Of a DNA stretch of 64,000 bases, positions 36,323-48,334 are shown piece by piece. A program made the translations under genes and the position numbers. The first letter of the stretch is position 1, and each line of letters starts with the position of its first letter. The notes under the pieces were generated by a model that was not told where the DNA came from, searched no databases, and worked only from the letters and a program-made list of their open reading frames with translations. The stretch is from Azolla pinnata (Eukaryota; Streptophyta; Polypodiopsida; Salviniales; Salviniaceae): positions 1-64,000 of the forward strand of contig JBBBWG010018667.1 in the NCBI GenBank assembly GCA_037176905.1, given 5' to 3'.

Positions 36323-39140
36323 TCACAGTGAATCAATTCTTCTGTATTGACCAGGCAAACGTGGGACATCCTCCCTCTTGAGGACTGCAGCATATTGCAA
36401 TCTCGTATTCTGAGCATCTTCATGCATCCCAACAGAAGTAAATATACTACCCATCAAGACATATCCTGCGGCACATGCGCTGTCTAATCTAACTGTCTGA
36501 TCAAATGCGAACATTGCCAGCTTCACATTTCCCCACTCTCGACAAGCACGTAAGAGCACAAGCCAAACTACCAGGTGACAAGAGCACGGCATTGCCTTGA
36601 TCACTGAGAGTGCCTTATCAAAGTGTCCAGCACATGCAAAAGCAGACACTAAGCAAGTATGATGTTCTAGATTTAGCATAATACCATACGCCCTAATCAA
36701 ATTCTCAAAATATGTTTGCGCATCACACAATTGCCCCAGATTGTTGCAAGCACTAATCACAGACAAAAATGTGATGGCATTGGGCACAAGGCCCTCATTG
36801 CACATCCAGGTGAAATAATCCATCACTCTATGACCTACGCCTTGTTGTGCATACCCTCCAATTAGTGCATTCCAAGAAGCTACATCTCGCAGAGGAAGCT
36901 CTTCTAATGATTGTCGGGCATTTTCAAGATGACCACACTTGGCATACATATCCACCAGAGAAGTTCCAAGCACAACATTCTTCTCTAGAAGACCACGGCT
37001 CACAATGTCCCCATGGATTTTTTTTCCCTTATCGATGGCTCCAATGCTTGCGCAAGCCTTCAATAAGCAGACAAATGTAGTCTCATCCGGGGTAAGACCC
37101 TCTTGCTGCATCCACTCAAAACATTTCAATGCTTCATCACCTTGCCCATGCTGACTATAGACCGAAATCAATGCATTCCAAGAAGCTGCAGTTCGAACAG
37201 GGAGCTCCTTAAGCACTTCTTTCGCTTTTGCAAGCTTACCACATTTGGCATACATATCCACTAAAGCATTTCCAAGAACCGGGTGATCCTTCAACAAACC
37301 CCTATTTACAATCTCATCATGTATTTGTTTGCCCTTACAAAGAGCAGCTATGCTCCCACAAGCTTGTAAGAGAGAAATGAATGTGACTACATCTGCAGAG
37401 AATCCCTCACTTTGCATCTGTTCAAAGCACTGCAATGCTTCATGGCCTTGGCCCTGTTCAGCATACCCAGCAATTAGTGCTGACCAAGAGATAACATTCC
37501 GGGCTGAAAGCCCTTCCAAAGCTTTCAGTGCTTTCATAAGAAGTCCACATTTAGCGTACATATCCACCAATGCAGTACCGAGTATATCATCATTCTCAAG
37601 CAAACCAGCACTCATAATCTCATCATGAATTTCCTCCCCTTTTAGAATAGCCCCAACACTACCACAAGCTTTCAAGATGCAAATGAAGGTAACTCGATTT
37701 GGAAGTATCCCCTCGCTTCGCATCTGTTCAAAACAATTTATTGCTTCATGGAACTGACTTTGCTGAGCATATCCTGAAATTAAAGCATTCCAAGTTACTA
37801 CGTTCCGATCTGGAAGCTCTTCAAGCACTTCTTGAGCTCGTGTGAGCATGCCACATTTGGCATACATGTCTACCAAAGCTGTGCCAAGAAGGATATCTTT
37901 ACCTAGAAGACCCCTATTCACAATCTCTTCATGGATTTTCTTACCTTCAATTATGGACCCTGAATTTGCACATGCTTTTAAGATGCAAATGAAGGTAACC
38001 AAATCTGGTGAGATGCCTTCTTTTTGCATTTTCCTGAAACAGATTAGAGCTTCATGACCTTGCCCCTGTTGAACATGTGCTGATATCAATGCATTCCAAG
38101 AGATGAGGTCTCGCACAGGAAGCTCATCAAGTACTTGCTGTGCCTTTAAAAGATTACCACATTTCCCATACATATTGATCAAAGCACTAGCTAAATAAGG
38201 GATCTTCTCAAGTAGGCCTTTCTTCAAAACCTCAGCATGTAATTCAGCACCTTTACAAAGATCCTTCCTCTGGGCACAAATCTTGAGCGAGGAAACAAAA
38301 ACAATACCTTCATTGTTGGCTTCCTTGAGCTGTATCTCTTCATACGTGGGTAGACCTATGTTTTCTCTTCTCTTCATCTCTTCGAGTACCCAAGAGGGAT
38401 TATACCATCCATCCATCCACAAGGTCTCACAAGTGATTTTATGTCTGAAGTCTGGAGATCTTGAATTGTACTGTATCAAAACATCGTGAAAACATGACTT
38501 CTATCTCGATATACCATGATATTCATATCACCCCATACTCAAAGTTCGCAAGATTCCACAAACACGGGTAAAGTAGATAGCTTAATCAATTAGCATACAT
38601 AATACATGTGTATGCATCAACTGTGAAGATGACATGGATAAAGTAAATAGATTGAACAGCATACACAATATGTTATGCATCTCCTGTGTGGATGAACTAG
38701 ACAGCTTGAGTAGCGATCATACACATATTGTGCATGCAATTATTGTGCACGTAACATGAACAGTATACACAATATGTGTATGCATCTCCTGTCAAAAATA
38801 ACGTGGATGAAGTTAAAAGCTATCATACACACATTGTGTATGCATCTACTCTGCACATAACATGGGTGTGTTCTAGTGTTAAACATGATGCCACGGTGAC
38901 GCAACTCCGACGTGATCTTTCTAGTAAAAGGTACATGATTCGTACTATCTATCCCATCATCGTGGATGAAGTAGACAGCTTAAGCAGCATCACACGATAT
39001 GTGTGCACCTACTGTGAGACATAACCGCAACTTACCTTAAAATTTCTATTGTCGTGCCACATTGAAGGATCCCCGAAGTAATCCTTCCATAGAAGGTACA
39101 TTCTTTCGGAGATTTCACTTGATCTCCGCTGCCTCGCCAT
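36323..39140 (-). CDS. PPR-B: PLS-type PPR protein with N-terminal OSB-like PDF motif
   Basis: Two inferred exons: 39036-39140 (35 codons, start MARQRRSSE) and 36323-38470; intron 565 bp, phase 0; 750 aa. Residues 18-63 form the PDF-like motif: WKDYFGDPSMWHDNRNFK in exon 1, then RSPDFRHK...LWMDGWYNPSWV in exon 2. The intron splits it exactly as in PPR-A. Five PLS units of 101-102 residues follow with consensus VDMYAKCG, EELP.RN, WNALISGYAQQ and CILKACGS. After E1 it runs into a degenerate E2-like end (LKREDVPRLPGQYRR), further than PPR-A, C or E. No DYW. GTG-initiated upstream extension (to 39227) is possible but the ATG at 39140 gives a start close to that of PPR-A. Confidence 0.86.
38568..39022. 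repeat. Degenerate tandem repeat filling PPR-B intron 1
   Basis: About six diverged copies, 50-70 bp each, built on GTGGATGAAGTAGACAGCTT, CATACACAATATGTGTATGC and ATCTACTGTG words. The last copy ends just before the splice donor at 39035. This explains why the intron is 565 bp here but 94 bp in PPR-A. Confidence 0.75.
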
Positions 39141-40275
39141 GGGAACATCCTTCCAGAGAGAGAAAACAGGGACAACCTCTGCAAATTTTCTGCTTTTACT
39201 TCTAATGTTTTCTGTGTCAGAAAACACTTTGTTTTCTGTATTTGGTCAAAATAAGCCAAACACTATTTAGAAATGGCCAAAATATGTTAGATTCTAATTT
39301 TTTGACAAATCATAAGAGTCTACAAATTTAATTTTTTGACAAATCATAAGAGTTAGTTGTGTAATAAACTTGGATTGATTTGGTAAGCACGATTCGATCC
39401 AAATATGAGGCCATTGAATCGTGTTAGTTACCTTCAATTTTCGCCACCTATAACTTGATATGCTTGGTTATACATCCAGATATTGTTTTGGTCAATTATG
39501 TTGAGCATAACCCTTGCTCGAGCATTTGTTACACAGGTTTTATTGCCAATATAACAGTTTTTTGTTCACTAATCGAAGTATATATTTATCAGTAAAAAAA
39601 CCACTTTATTTCCTATGCAGAATTTCCCCCCCTCAAGTTTGCATTGATTGCGGTGTTGATTGTTGAAATACCTTGCTCCACTTTCCCACAAATCGTGGTA
39701 CATATATATCTATATATACATGCATTCATTCTTACAAAAACATTGATGCAATAACTCATCGATCGTTGGCATCGACTACATCAGGAAAATGTCATTTGAA
39801 GTCGAATTGGTTGAATCCCCATGGCAACACAAATGATTTGGCTAACATTGCCCCCATTGCTCGATGTCTTCGACCACTATATTGAGTTGGGACGTGTTGC
39901 AGTTACTCTAAACTGACATGCTTTGCATTCCGAAGGCTTGCTCACTCGAGTGCACACAGTGAAAGAAATCTTGATGCTATCGAAGCCCTTTAAGTGAGCG
40001 TGCATATGTGCTGGCATGTTCATGCCATTTCAAGTATCGGGTCAACCTTTGATTTGAATACAGTTAGGACAAAAATGACATCGAGGCGGGTTTTCTTTAC
40101 ATGAGCAAGCTTAATCTTGAATATGGATGACCATAAAGAAGTGAATCCATTAGATTAAGAAATAACTTTGTGCTTCCAAAGGAAAGGATTAATGTTACTA
40201 GTTGCTTATAGTTTTATTATTTTAAAATATTTTACTTAAAATATATTGACATCTGATTGCCTATCAAAACAATCA
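39141..40275. other. Intergenic with a 25-bp direct repeat
   Basis: Upstream of PPR-B. The words at 39295-39319 and 39329-39353 (TAATTTTTTGACAAATCATA then AGAGT) are a perfect direct duplication spaced 34 bp apart. The remainder shows no gene. Confidence 0.55.
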
Positions 40276-40347
40276 GGGCGTTTGGTCTAGTGGTATGATT
40301 CTCGCTTTGGGTGCGAGAGGCCGCGAGTTCGATTCTCGCAACGCCCC
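40276..40347 (+). tRNA. tRNA-Pro (anticodon UGG)
   Basis: 72 nt. Acceptor stem GGGCGTT pairs with AACGCCC, with C as the discriminator. The D arm contains GGTCTAGTGG (A box), and the anticodon loop TTTGGGT is closed by CTCGC and GCGAG. The T arm has GTTCGATTC (B box). A T-rich run (TTCTTTTG) follows directly and would serve as a Pol III terminator, though its T runs are short. No intron. The sequence fits a nuclear plant tRNA-Pro. Confidence 0.96.
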
Positions 40348-40487
40348 TTCTTTTGTCTATTTATTTGTGCACCAAATTCTCCATTTCCTCTATTTATGCA
40401 GCAATTCCCCATTCCTCTTTTGACTTGAAAGGAGTGAAAAACTCATGTTAGGTGTATATACATTTTCTTTTGCCATGAATACATACA

Positions 40488-40518
<31 letters not shown>

Positions 40519-41257
40519 TGCTCCAAATTCAAGATCATGTTAATGACCAACATTGGCTCTTTGACCTAGTGATGGAAAACATGTGATCTTTTTTGCTTTC
40601 TAGGCCCACACGTTACGTCGGCTTATAAGTGTTTCGAATCACTTTGCTCCGAGCTTGAAGCAATGCTGATAGCTTTGCTTTTGCATAGCAAGAAAAGACC
40701 TCTTTTTTTTTTTGCAACCGTTTCCGGACATCGGTGCATCAAATTGGGGATGGTAATGACCGATTCAACGCCGTCTTGCATGTGTTCTGCAGAAACAGGG
40801 CAAACATGTTGTCGACTTTGGCAATCGCATCGAATTTCATGAGTGATAGACTGTATCAGAATTTGACTCAATCCCAGCAGCTTCATTTCAGTAGCATTGG
40901 TAGCTGACCTTACATGGTAGTTTGTACTCAGGAAATCGCATACTTCCTTCCCAACATGTTGAGCTGATCCTGATGATTTCGCATCTTGCTATTTGTAAGT
41001 AATATCACGCCCTCGTCCCAATTTGGGCAGACTACTCTCTTTGCAAATTTGATCATAAAGAAATGCAGTCACACCAAGGCTTTTGATTCAGTTTCTTTGC
41101 AATGAGCACATGATCTGCAAGTGAAATCAGAGCTGTGTTTTTTCTCTTGCCCTGATGAATACCAAGTCATCGGAGAAGAAACCAGACCCATCAAACTCTT
41201 GATCGCATTGGCTTGCGAGAAACAACATCTGGTTAAGTTTTTTGCACATGGATTGAA
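40348..41257. other. Intergenic with (TACA)n microsatellite
   Basis: A (TACA)n run of about 9-10 units occupies 40480-40516. The rest, up to the 3' end of PPR-C, shows no gene. Confidence 0.6.
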
Positions 41258-42973
41258 CTAGTTACATAGTTTCCACCTCATGGATTGAACCTTCCCGGCA
41301 TCCTCTTGCAAGCCAAGGGCTCCGAAGAGGTTTGCCATCGCAATGCAGACCTCACCACAGCTCTCATCATTGAGCTGCATCGCTCGATCAAAGGCTAATC
41401 TTGCCAGTTTCACACTTCCCAGCCTTCTGCATGCATCAAGCAATGCAAGCCATAGCTCACAACAAACCGTCGATGGCATTACAGGTTGCGCTTTAGATGG
41501 CATTACAGCTTGTCGAATAACTGACATTGCTTTGTCGAATCGCCCAGAGCATCCCAGAACCATCACCATGCAAGTGTAGTGCTCGAACCCTCGACTAACC
41601 CCATACACCTCGCTCATAGTATCGAAAAGCATTTGAGCCTCGCCCGGAAGACCTGCCCGATGACATGCATTCAGGACGCATAACAACGTGGCGGAATTCG
41701 GAGCGATGCCCTCGATCTGCATTTCTTCCAGGCAGCTTAGCGCCTCTCGAGCTCCGCTTGTCTCGGCATAGCCTCCGATTAAGGCGCTCCAAGACACCAC
41801 ATTGCGAGCAGGAAGCTCTTCTAACACTAGCCGTGCTTTGCTAAGCATACCACATTTGGCATACATATCCACCAAGGCACCGCCGAGTGCTACATTAGCA
41901 TTGGTATTGCAGCTATTCTTGAACAACAGCAAGCCTCTCGCCACGATTTCTTCATGGATCCTTTGGCCCTTGTCGATGGCCCCTACACTCCCACATACCT
42001 TCAAGATGGTGGTGAATGTTACTACATCGGGTTCTACGCCTTCGATTCTCATCCTTTCAAGACAATCCAAAGCCTCGTGACAATGTATGTTTTCCGCGTA
42101 TCCTGCCATTCTTGCAGACCACGACACTACGTTTCGGATCGGAAGCTCCTCGAAAACTCGCTCACCTTTAGCGAGAGCACCACATTTGACATACATATCT
42201 ACCAGAGTGTTTCCAAGCATGATGACGCTGTCCTCATCCGACGAGAGCATACCTCTCCTGAAAATCTCTTCCCGGATTTCATCGCCCTTTTGGATGCATC
42301 CCATGGAGCCACAAGCCTTCAAGATGCAAATAAAAGTGACCACATTTGGAGATACACCCTCACCTTGCATTTGTTCGAAACAGTTGAATGCCTCGTAGGC
42401 GCGGCCTTGCTCGATATACCTGGAAATTATCGCATTCCACGTGACCACATTCCGGACATGGAGATCTTCGAGAACTGCATGAGCTCTTCCGAGCATCCCA
42501 CACTTTGCATACATGTCTACCAGGGTAGTGCCAAGCACAACATCATCATCCAACAAGTTTGCATTCATCAGCCTAAGATGGATTGTTTCAGCTTTCTTCA
42601 CATCTCCAATGCTTCCACATGCTTTCAGGGTGCAAACAAAAGTGATTCCATTAGGAAGAATCCCCTCGTTCGGCATCCTTTCGAAGCTATGTAGGGCTTC
42701 CTGACCCAGACCATGATGTGAATAACCTGAAATCAACGCATTCCATGCAGCTACGCAAGGGTTAGGAAGCTCTTGAAGTAAATTTCTAGCATTCATAAGA
42801 GCTCCACACTTGGAGAACATGTTGATTAAGCTGCTGGCAAGGTAGGAATGCTTCTTCAGCAATCCCTTCTTGACCATATCTTCATAGATGGTGCTGCCTG
42901 TGCCGATGTCTTTCTTCTTGGCACATTCCTTTATCAAGGATGCCACAGCAAACCCTCTCTTGTGTTCTTTCAT
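41258..42973 (-). CDS. PPR-C: PLS-type PPR protein, E1 end
   Basis: Single exon from ATG at 42973, 571 aa; an in-frame GTG at 43045 would add 24 residues. Four PLS units (INMFSKCG, VDMYAKCG, VDMYVKCG, VDMYAKCG), each followed by WNA/WSA and an ILKACGS-type word, then an E1 motif ending at MRWKLCN. It belongs to the same local clade as A, B, D and E. The link before the last unit is expanded (GLLLFKNSCNTNANVALGGA). More GC-rich in wobble positions than A or E. No PDF motif is seen upstream on this strand, so the N-terminal fusion is absent or lost here. Role presumably organelle RNA binding. Confidence 0.87.
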   Translation of the reverse strand: MKEHKRGFAVASLIKECAKKKDIGTGSTIYEDMVKKGLLKKHSYLASSLINMFSKCGALMNARNLLQELPNPCVAAWNALISGYSHHGLGQEALHSFERMPNEGILPNGITFVCTLKACGSIGDVKKAETIHLRLMNANLLDDDVVLGTTLVDMYAKCGMLGRAHAVLEDLHVRNVVTWNAIISRYIEQGRAYEAFNCFEQMQGEGVSPNVVTFICILKACGSMGCIQKGDEIREEIFRRGMLSSDEDSVIMLGNTLVDMYVKCGALAKGERVFEELPIRNVVSWSARMAGYAENIHCHEALDCLERMRIEGVEPDVVTFTTILKVCGSVGAIDKGQRIHEEIVARGLLLFKNSCNTNANVALGGALVDMYAKCGMLSKARLVLEELPARNVVSWSALIGGYAETSGAREALSCLEEMQIEGIAPNSATLLCVLNACHRAGLPGEAQMLFDTMSEVYGVSRGFEHYTCMVMVLGCSGRFDKAMSVIRQAVMPSKAQPVMPSTVCCELWLALLDACRRLGSVKLARLAFDRAMQLNDESCGEVCIAMANLFGALGLQEDAGKVQSMRWKLCN

Positions 42974-43876
42974 GGCTGCTCGTTGGATATATAACTGACA
43001 AGATCCCCTGTTCCAGCCCAACACACGACTGCAAGTGGTTTGCACAGACAGAGACCTTCACATGCTGAAGATAGAAAAGCATCAATCCAGCTGTTTGAGA
43101 TGCTCTTCACATCCCAAACCATCTCTCATTGCCGGTATTGTCACTTGCTTATTATGCAGGTGGAGTTGGAAATACAACATGATAATGTCAATCCTGTTCT
43201 GTTTGGGATGTGCACTGGTGGAAACAGAACAGGAATAAAATCTCAGAGAAAGTACCCAACTGTTGCACCATGGATGATGAGCTCGAACTCTCGGATGATG
43301 GGCATCACTGATCACCATTCTTGGGGAATGAAGTTGTTGGTTATGAACTCCTCACCATTTGGCTTCTTCAAACCTTAGAAGTACATACACGTTGCAAGCC
43401 ACATAGAGTAGTACACTTACCAAATATCTAGACTTAACCTTACCGACTTCACAATGCTTATTGGGTGTCTCTCGCTCCCTCGGATTTGCTTTTGTTCCTA
43501 TTTCTGTTACTAACATTGTCGAGCTCGCTGATTCGAGATTTAAGTGTAGTGGTAGTGTTGACGTGATTGGGTTTCCATCGAAATTCACAAATGTTGACAT
43601 TGCAACGCGTTCATCGTTCGCAGCTCGATCGATGTGTTTGCCTTTCTCGAGAGACAAACCATTTGTAAACTAGAAATTGACTTCATACTCATTCTTACTC
43701 GGAAAGTTAGTTCAAGGTGTAAACTAAATAAATGGTTTTATTAGCTTTTCCTGCTTGCTTTGCTCCCTTTTCTTTGATTCAGAGAGCAGCTCTGTATGTC
43801 CTCGGAGACCTGGGCATTGGTCTTCCCACGCTGAAGGAGAAGGAGCCAAAAGGTTGTATCACAGGGAACCGAAATA
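42974..43876. promoter_or_regulatory. Divergent intergenic region between PPR-C and PPR-D
   Basis: 903 bp between two divergent ATGs. A TTTGATTCAG acceptor-like site at 43774-43783, followed by an open stretch, hints at a 5' UTR intron for PPR-D, but I find no PDF motif. Promoter role inferred from position only. Confidence 0.4.
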
Positions 43877-46536
43877 ATGTACTGTGATACCAGGGAAGAT
43901 TTTCGGTTTAGACATTTGCTGAAGGCTTGTGTCAAGAGAAAAGACCTTCACGAAGGTATCAGAGTACACGATGAGATTTCCAGACGTGGATTACTTGAAA
44001 ACAACATCTTTTTGGCCACCGATTTAATCGATATGTATGCCAAATGCGGGGACCTTGCCCAAGCACAACTGTTGCTTGAAGAGATCCATGCGCCGAACGT
44101 TGTTTCATGGAATGCATTGATTTCGGGGTATCTTCATCACGAGCAATATTATGAAGCTCTGTGTTGCTTCAAGAGGATGCAAATCGAATGCCTTTGCCCA
44201 AATGTAGTCACATTGACGTGCATTCTAAAAGCTTGTGGATTGGCTGGAGCCGTTGGTCAAGGCAAACAAATCCATAGAGATGCTCTTCATAGGGGATTTC
44301 TCGGAAATGATATCGTGCTTGGAAATGCGTTGGTGGATATGTATGTCAAATGTGGTATGTTCAGCGAAGCGCAACAAGTGCTTGACGAGCTACCAGTTCG
44401 AACTGTAGTTTCTTGGTCTCTGATCATCGCTGGATTTACACATGCCGAGAAAGGACATGAAGCATTGCATTGTTTTGAAAGAATGCAAAGCGAGCGCCTG
44501 TCCCCAGATACCGTCGTTTTCACTTGCATCTTGAAAGCATGTGGCCAAACAGAAGCTATAGACAAGGGCAAACAAATTCATGATGAGATTGTGCAGAGGG
44601 GCTTACTAGGGAAGGATGTTGCACTTGGCAATGCTTTGATGGATATGTACACTATATGTGGGATGACAGAAAAAGCACGAGATGTGTTTGTAGAACTTTG
44701 TATTCGGGATGCAATCTCTTGGAATGTATTGATTTCAGGGTATGCCAGACAAGGGCAAGCTTGTGAAGCCCTCGAATGCTTGGAAGCAATGCGAAGAGAT
44801 GGATTTTCTCCAGAACCAGTCACTTGGGTTTCGATCTTAACGGCCTGTGCCAATTCTGGAGCCATAGATAAAGGCAAACAAATTCATTGCGAGATCGCAG
44901 AAAGAGGATTTCTAAAGACTAATATTGTGCTCGGCACAGCCTTGGTTGATATGTATGCCAAATGTGGCTGCTGCGCAAAAGCACGTGAGTTGCTTGAAGC
45001 GCTTCCGACTCGAAATGTGGCCACTTGGAATGCCCTGGTTTCCAGTCTTATCCAACAAGGACAAGATTATGAAGCACTAAACAGTTTTGAGGAGATGCAA
45101 AATGAGGGCATCTCCCCAAATATCATCACTTTTACCTCGATCGCGACAGCATGTGGTAATATGCAAGCCATTGACAGAGGTCAACGTATCCATGATGAGA
45201 TTGTGAGTTGTGGTTTGTTGGCAGAGCAAGATATCATGCTAACCACCGCATTGGCAAATATGTACGCCAAGCATAGGGTGCTAGAAAAAGTTAAAGAGAT
45301 GATCGGAGGACTTCCCTTTCGAAATATAGTCTCGTGGAACGCATTAATCGCTGGATACTCCAATGCAGGCCTCGGATTGGAGGCACTGAAATGCCTTGAC
45401 CATATGCAAAATCAAGGACTCTCTCCAAATATCACCACTTTTACTTACATCTTGAGAGCTTGTGCAAGAGGAGGAGCCATAAACAAGGGCTTGGAAATAC
45501 ACAGAGAGATTCAAAACTGGGACTTTTTTGAGAAAGATATCGTGCTTTGCAATGCTCTGGTGGATATGTATGCTAAGTGCGGGATGCTCAGTAACGCGAG
45601 AGAATTACTCGAAAGTCTACATCTTCGAGATGTGGTCTCCTGGTCAATTCTGATTAAAGCCCATGTTGAACAAGAGCAAGCCCATGAAGCATTGGTGTGT
45701 TACGAACGAATGGGGAGAGAGGGCGTCTTTCCGAATCATGTAACCTATATCTCCGTCCTGAAGGCATGCGGAGGCACTGGAGCGATTAACAATGGCAGGC
45801 AACTTCATGAAGAGATTGTGAGACTAGGCTTGCTTGAGAAAGATATTTCTGTCGGCACAGCCTTGGTGGACATGTATGCGAAATGTGGAGCCCTCGAGAG
45901 AGCCGAACAAACACTCGAAGAGCTTCCTCTCCGGAACGTGGTATCTTGGTCAGCCCTAATGGCCGGGTATTCCAATCATGGCCAAGGCCATAATGCATTG
46001 GTATGTCTGGAAAAGATGCGAAGGGAGGGGTTGCCTCTCGATGCGGTTGCATTCCTTTGTGTTCTAACTGCATGTAATCACTGTGGGCTGTTATGGCATG
46101 CACAAAATGTATTCGGAGATATGACCCAAACACATGGAATCGCTCCGAAGATTGAGCACCTTACTTCCATGGTGGTCGGATTAGGAAGCGTATGCAATTT
46201 CAAGGAAGCGCTTTCAGTGATAACACTGTCCAAGGAGTACCTCGTAGTTTGGCTTGCTTTGCTGGGTGTTTGCCGAAAACGTGGAAATATGGCACTTGGT
46301 ATATCAGCCTTTAAGCGGACCATGCACTGCGATCCTCCTGTTTATGCTCTGGCTAGGTAATTGATCCTTATCGGTTTTGATTTGAGCTCTTCACTTTGTA
46401 AGCTGCGTTGTGATCTTGATTACCAGCGCTACGCTAATGTTTTACCTGTGGTGTCAGAACTCCAAATGGAATCATTGGACCTGGAAAAACACTACGAGTC
46501 TGTGATCGGCAAAACTATGGGCTAAAATCCATGTAA
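43877..46536 (+). CDS. PPR-D: PLS-type PPR protein with possible DYW-relic 3' exon
   Basis: Main exon 43877-46356 and a proposed 3' exon 46458-46536 (852 aa spliced). Without splicing the frame ends at 46360 (827 aa), the stop being formed by the intron's own GTAA. The 101-bp intron has a good donor, a CTAAT branch-like word and TTTTACCTGTGGTGTCAG. Seven PLS units of about 101 residues share the local consensus; unit 5 is degenerate (ANMYAKHRVLEK). The E1-like end is cut short (DPPVYALA). The 3' exon reads TPNGIIGPGKTLRVC and resembles the LRVC region near the end of a DYW domain, but lacks the next Cys/His zinc ligands, so it could not be an active deaminase. Confidence 0.82.
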
Positions 46537-47802
46537 AGGTTTCAAAAGGTTCCTGAAAACCCATGTTTTCACCCAATCAAAAACATGTATAAAGGATGCC
46601 TTTGCAGATATGGGCATGATGTATATGGCAAAAAAGCCCAAAGGAAAATAAGTTTGGGTTTCCGCTGCACATGGTGGCCATTCTGAAAGGAGGCCATTGT
46701 TGAAAGAGGAGATCTAAATTCATCGATATCAACTTTGTGCAAGAATATTTCTTTGTATATTAGCCTCGGTGTTTTGATCGATTGGAAGGTCATTCACAGT
46801 TGGATCTTGATTAAATTGACCAGGGATATGATTCATTCTGAACAGTTGGATTGAAGTTAATGCCCAATTTCAAGCGATCACTATTTTTGGACCTGCACAT
46901 ATGCTTTCGTTTTCCACTGGATTTGAGTGAGTCTACTCTGACAGCACATGCTTTATATGTACTAACAATCAGATGCTTTGTTTTTCACTGGATCGGTTTT
47001 GTATGTAGAGGGAGAGCTGAGCCCCATGCTTAATGCAAGAATCAACAGGGGAACATGTTCAAAATCTTCTCAAGCCAATAAATAGCCTGCTGCAATATAC
47101 TCTGCATACAAAAATTAGTTGGGAAGCACATAAAATTCTTAAATCACCCACGTGCAACGCATTTAAAAGGATGAAAATGTGGATGCCAAGCGAGGAGCAC
47201 TAGATTTGCCAAGCATTGTTTGTTGTTGACTGATCACAAACATGTATGTGGAGCGAGAATGCGGAGACATGGGCAAGGTGATTAGCTGCTTTGGCATGGA
47301 TTGACCTTTGGGTCTCGGGGAGGGAAAAACCACATACAGATAATCTGATCGCATTCGTGCCACTTGCGACCGTGTAATCGCATCATCGCAGCAGCGATCG
47401 ATCAGATCAGATCCGATCGAGGGGCTTCTTTCAATCGTGCAACGATCTGGAGTTCCTCGATCGCATCGTGCTGTTCAAGCCTCATCGTCGGCGACTGGGA
47501 GGATCGGAAAGAGGGACGTGGGGCGAACATGATGATGGCCTTGCTAAGCAAAAATCCGTGTTTGTAGGGGCCAAGGAGCAGATGGAAAGCATCAACAAAA
47601 GCCTGAATTGTGCGTGGATGTGAAGGAAAGGAAGGAAAGGAAAGGAAGGAAGAAAGGAAGGAAGAGGGTTTCAAAGATATGAAATCCATGACCAGAACTT
47701 GGAGAAGCAAATTGCAGAGTAATAGCAAGGACACAGACTTTGAAAGCCCAAGAAAACAAAGAAAGAACAGGGAAGCTGAAAGCCATGGATACATGTCAAA
47801 TG
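46537..47802. other. Intergenic, no gene recognised
   Basis: AT-rich spacer after PPR-D. A GGAAAGGAAGGAAAGG-type purine tract lies at about 47623-47665, leading into the satellite. No exon recognised. Confidence 0.5.
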
Positions 47803-48334
47803 CCACACACACATCCACATCCACATCTGCATCCACATCCACATCCACATCCACATCCACATCCACATCCACATCCACATCCACATCCACATTCACATCC
47901 ACACCCACATCCACATCCACACCCACACCCACATCCACATCTGCATATGCATCATCCACACCCACACCCACATCCACATCTGCATATGCATCATCCACAT
48001 CCACATCTGCATATGCATCATCCACATCCACATCCACATCCACATCCACATCCACATCTGCATGTGCATATGCGTCATCCACACCCACATCCACATCCAC
48101 ATCCACATCCACATCTGCATCTGCATATGCGTCATCCACACCCACATCCACATCCACATCTGCATATGCGTCATCCACACCCACATCCACATCCACATCC
48201 ACATCTGCATATGCATCATCCACATCCACATCCACATCTGCATATGCGTCATCCACACCCACACCCACATCCACATCCACATCTGCATATGCATCATCCA
48301 CATCCACATCCACACCATCATCCACATGCATGCA
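47803..48334. repeat. CCACAT hexamer satellite with higher-order structure
   Basis: About 530 bp of CCACAT/CCACAC hexamers. At roughly nine places the run is broken by a CTGCATATGCATCATCC-like spacer carrying the ATGCAT (or ATGCGT) palindrome, giving a higher-order unit of about 30-60 bp. Because 6 is a multiple of 3, long frames stay open on both strands (Ser/Thr, His/Pro or Asp/Val repeats). I regard these as artefacts. Confidence 0.96.

Noticed and set aside
39141-39227. Longer N-terminus for PPR-B
   Set aside because: The extension would begin at GTG; the ATG at 39140 gives a start comparable to PPR-A.
43045-43045. Longer N-terminus for PPR-C
   Set aside because: The extended start would be GTG; the first in-frame ATG at 42973 is preferred, although a missing 5' exon cannot be excluded.
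43774-43876. Coding 5' exon for PPR-D
   Set aside because: An acceptor-like site and open stretch exist, but the frame joining the PPR has a stop at 43832 and no PDF motif; at most a 5' UTR intron.
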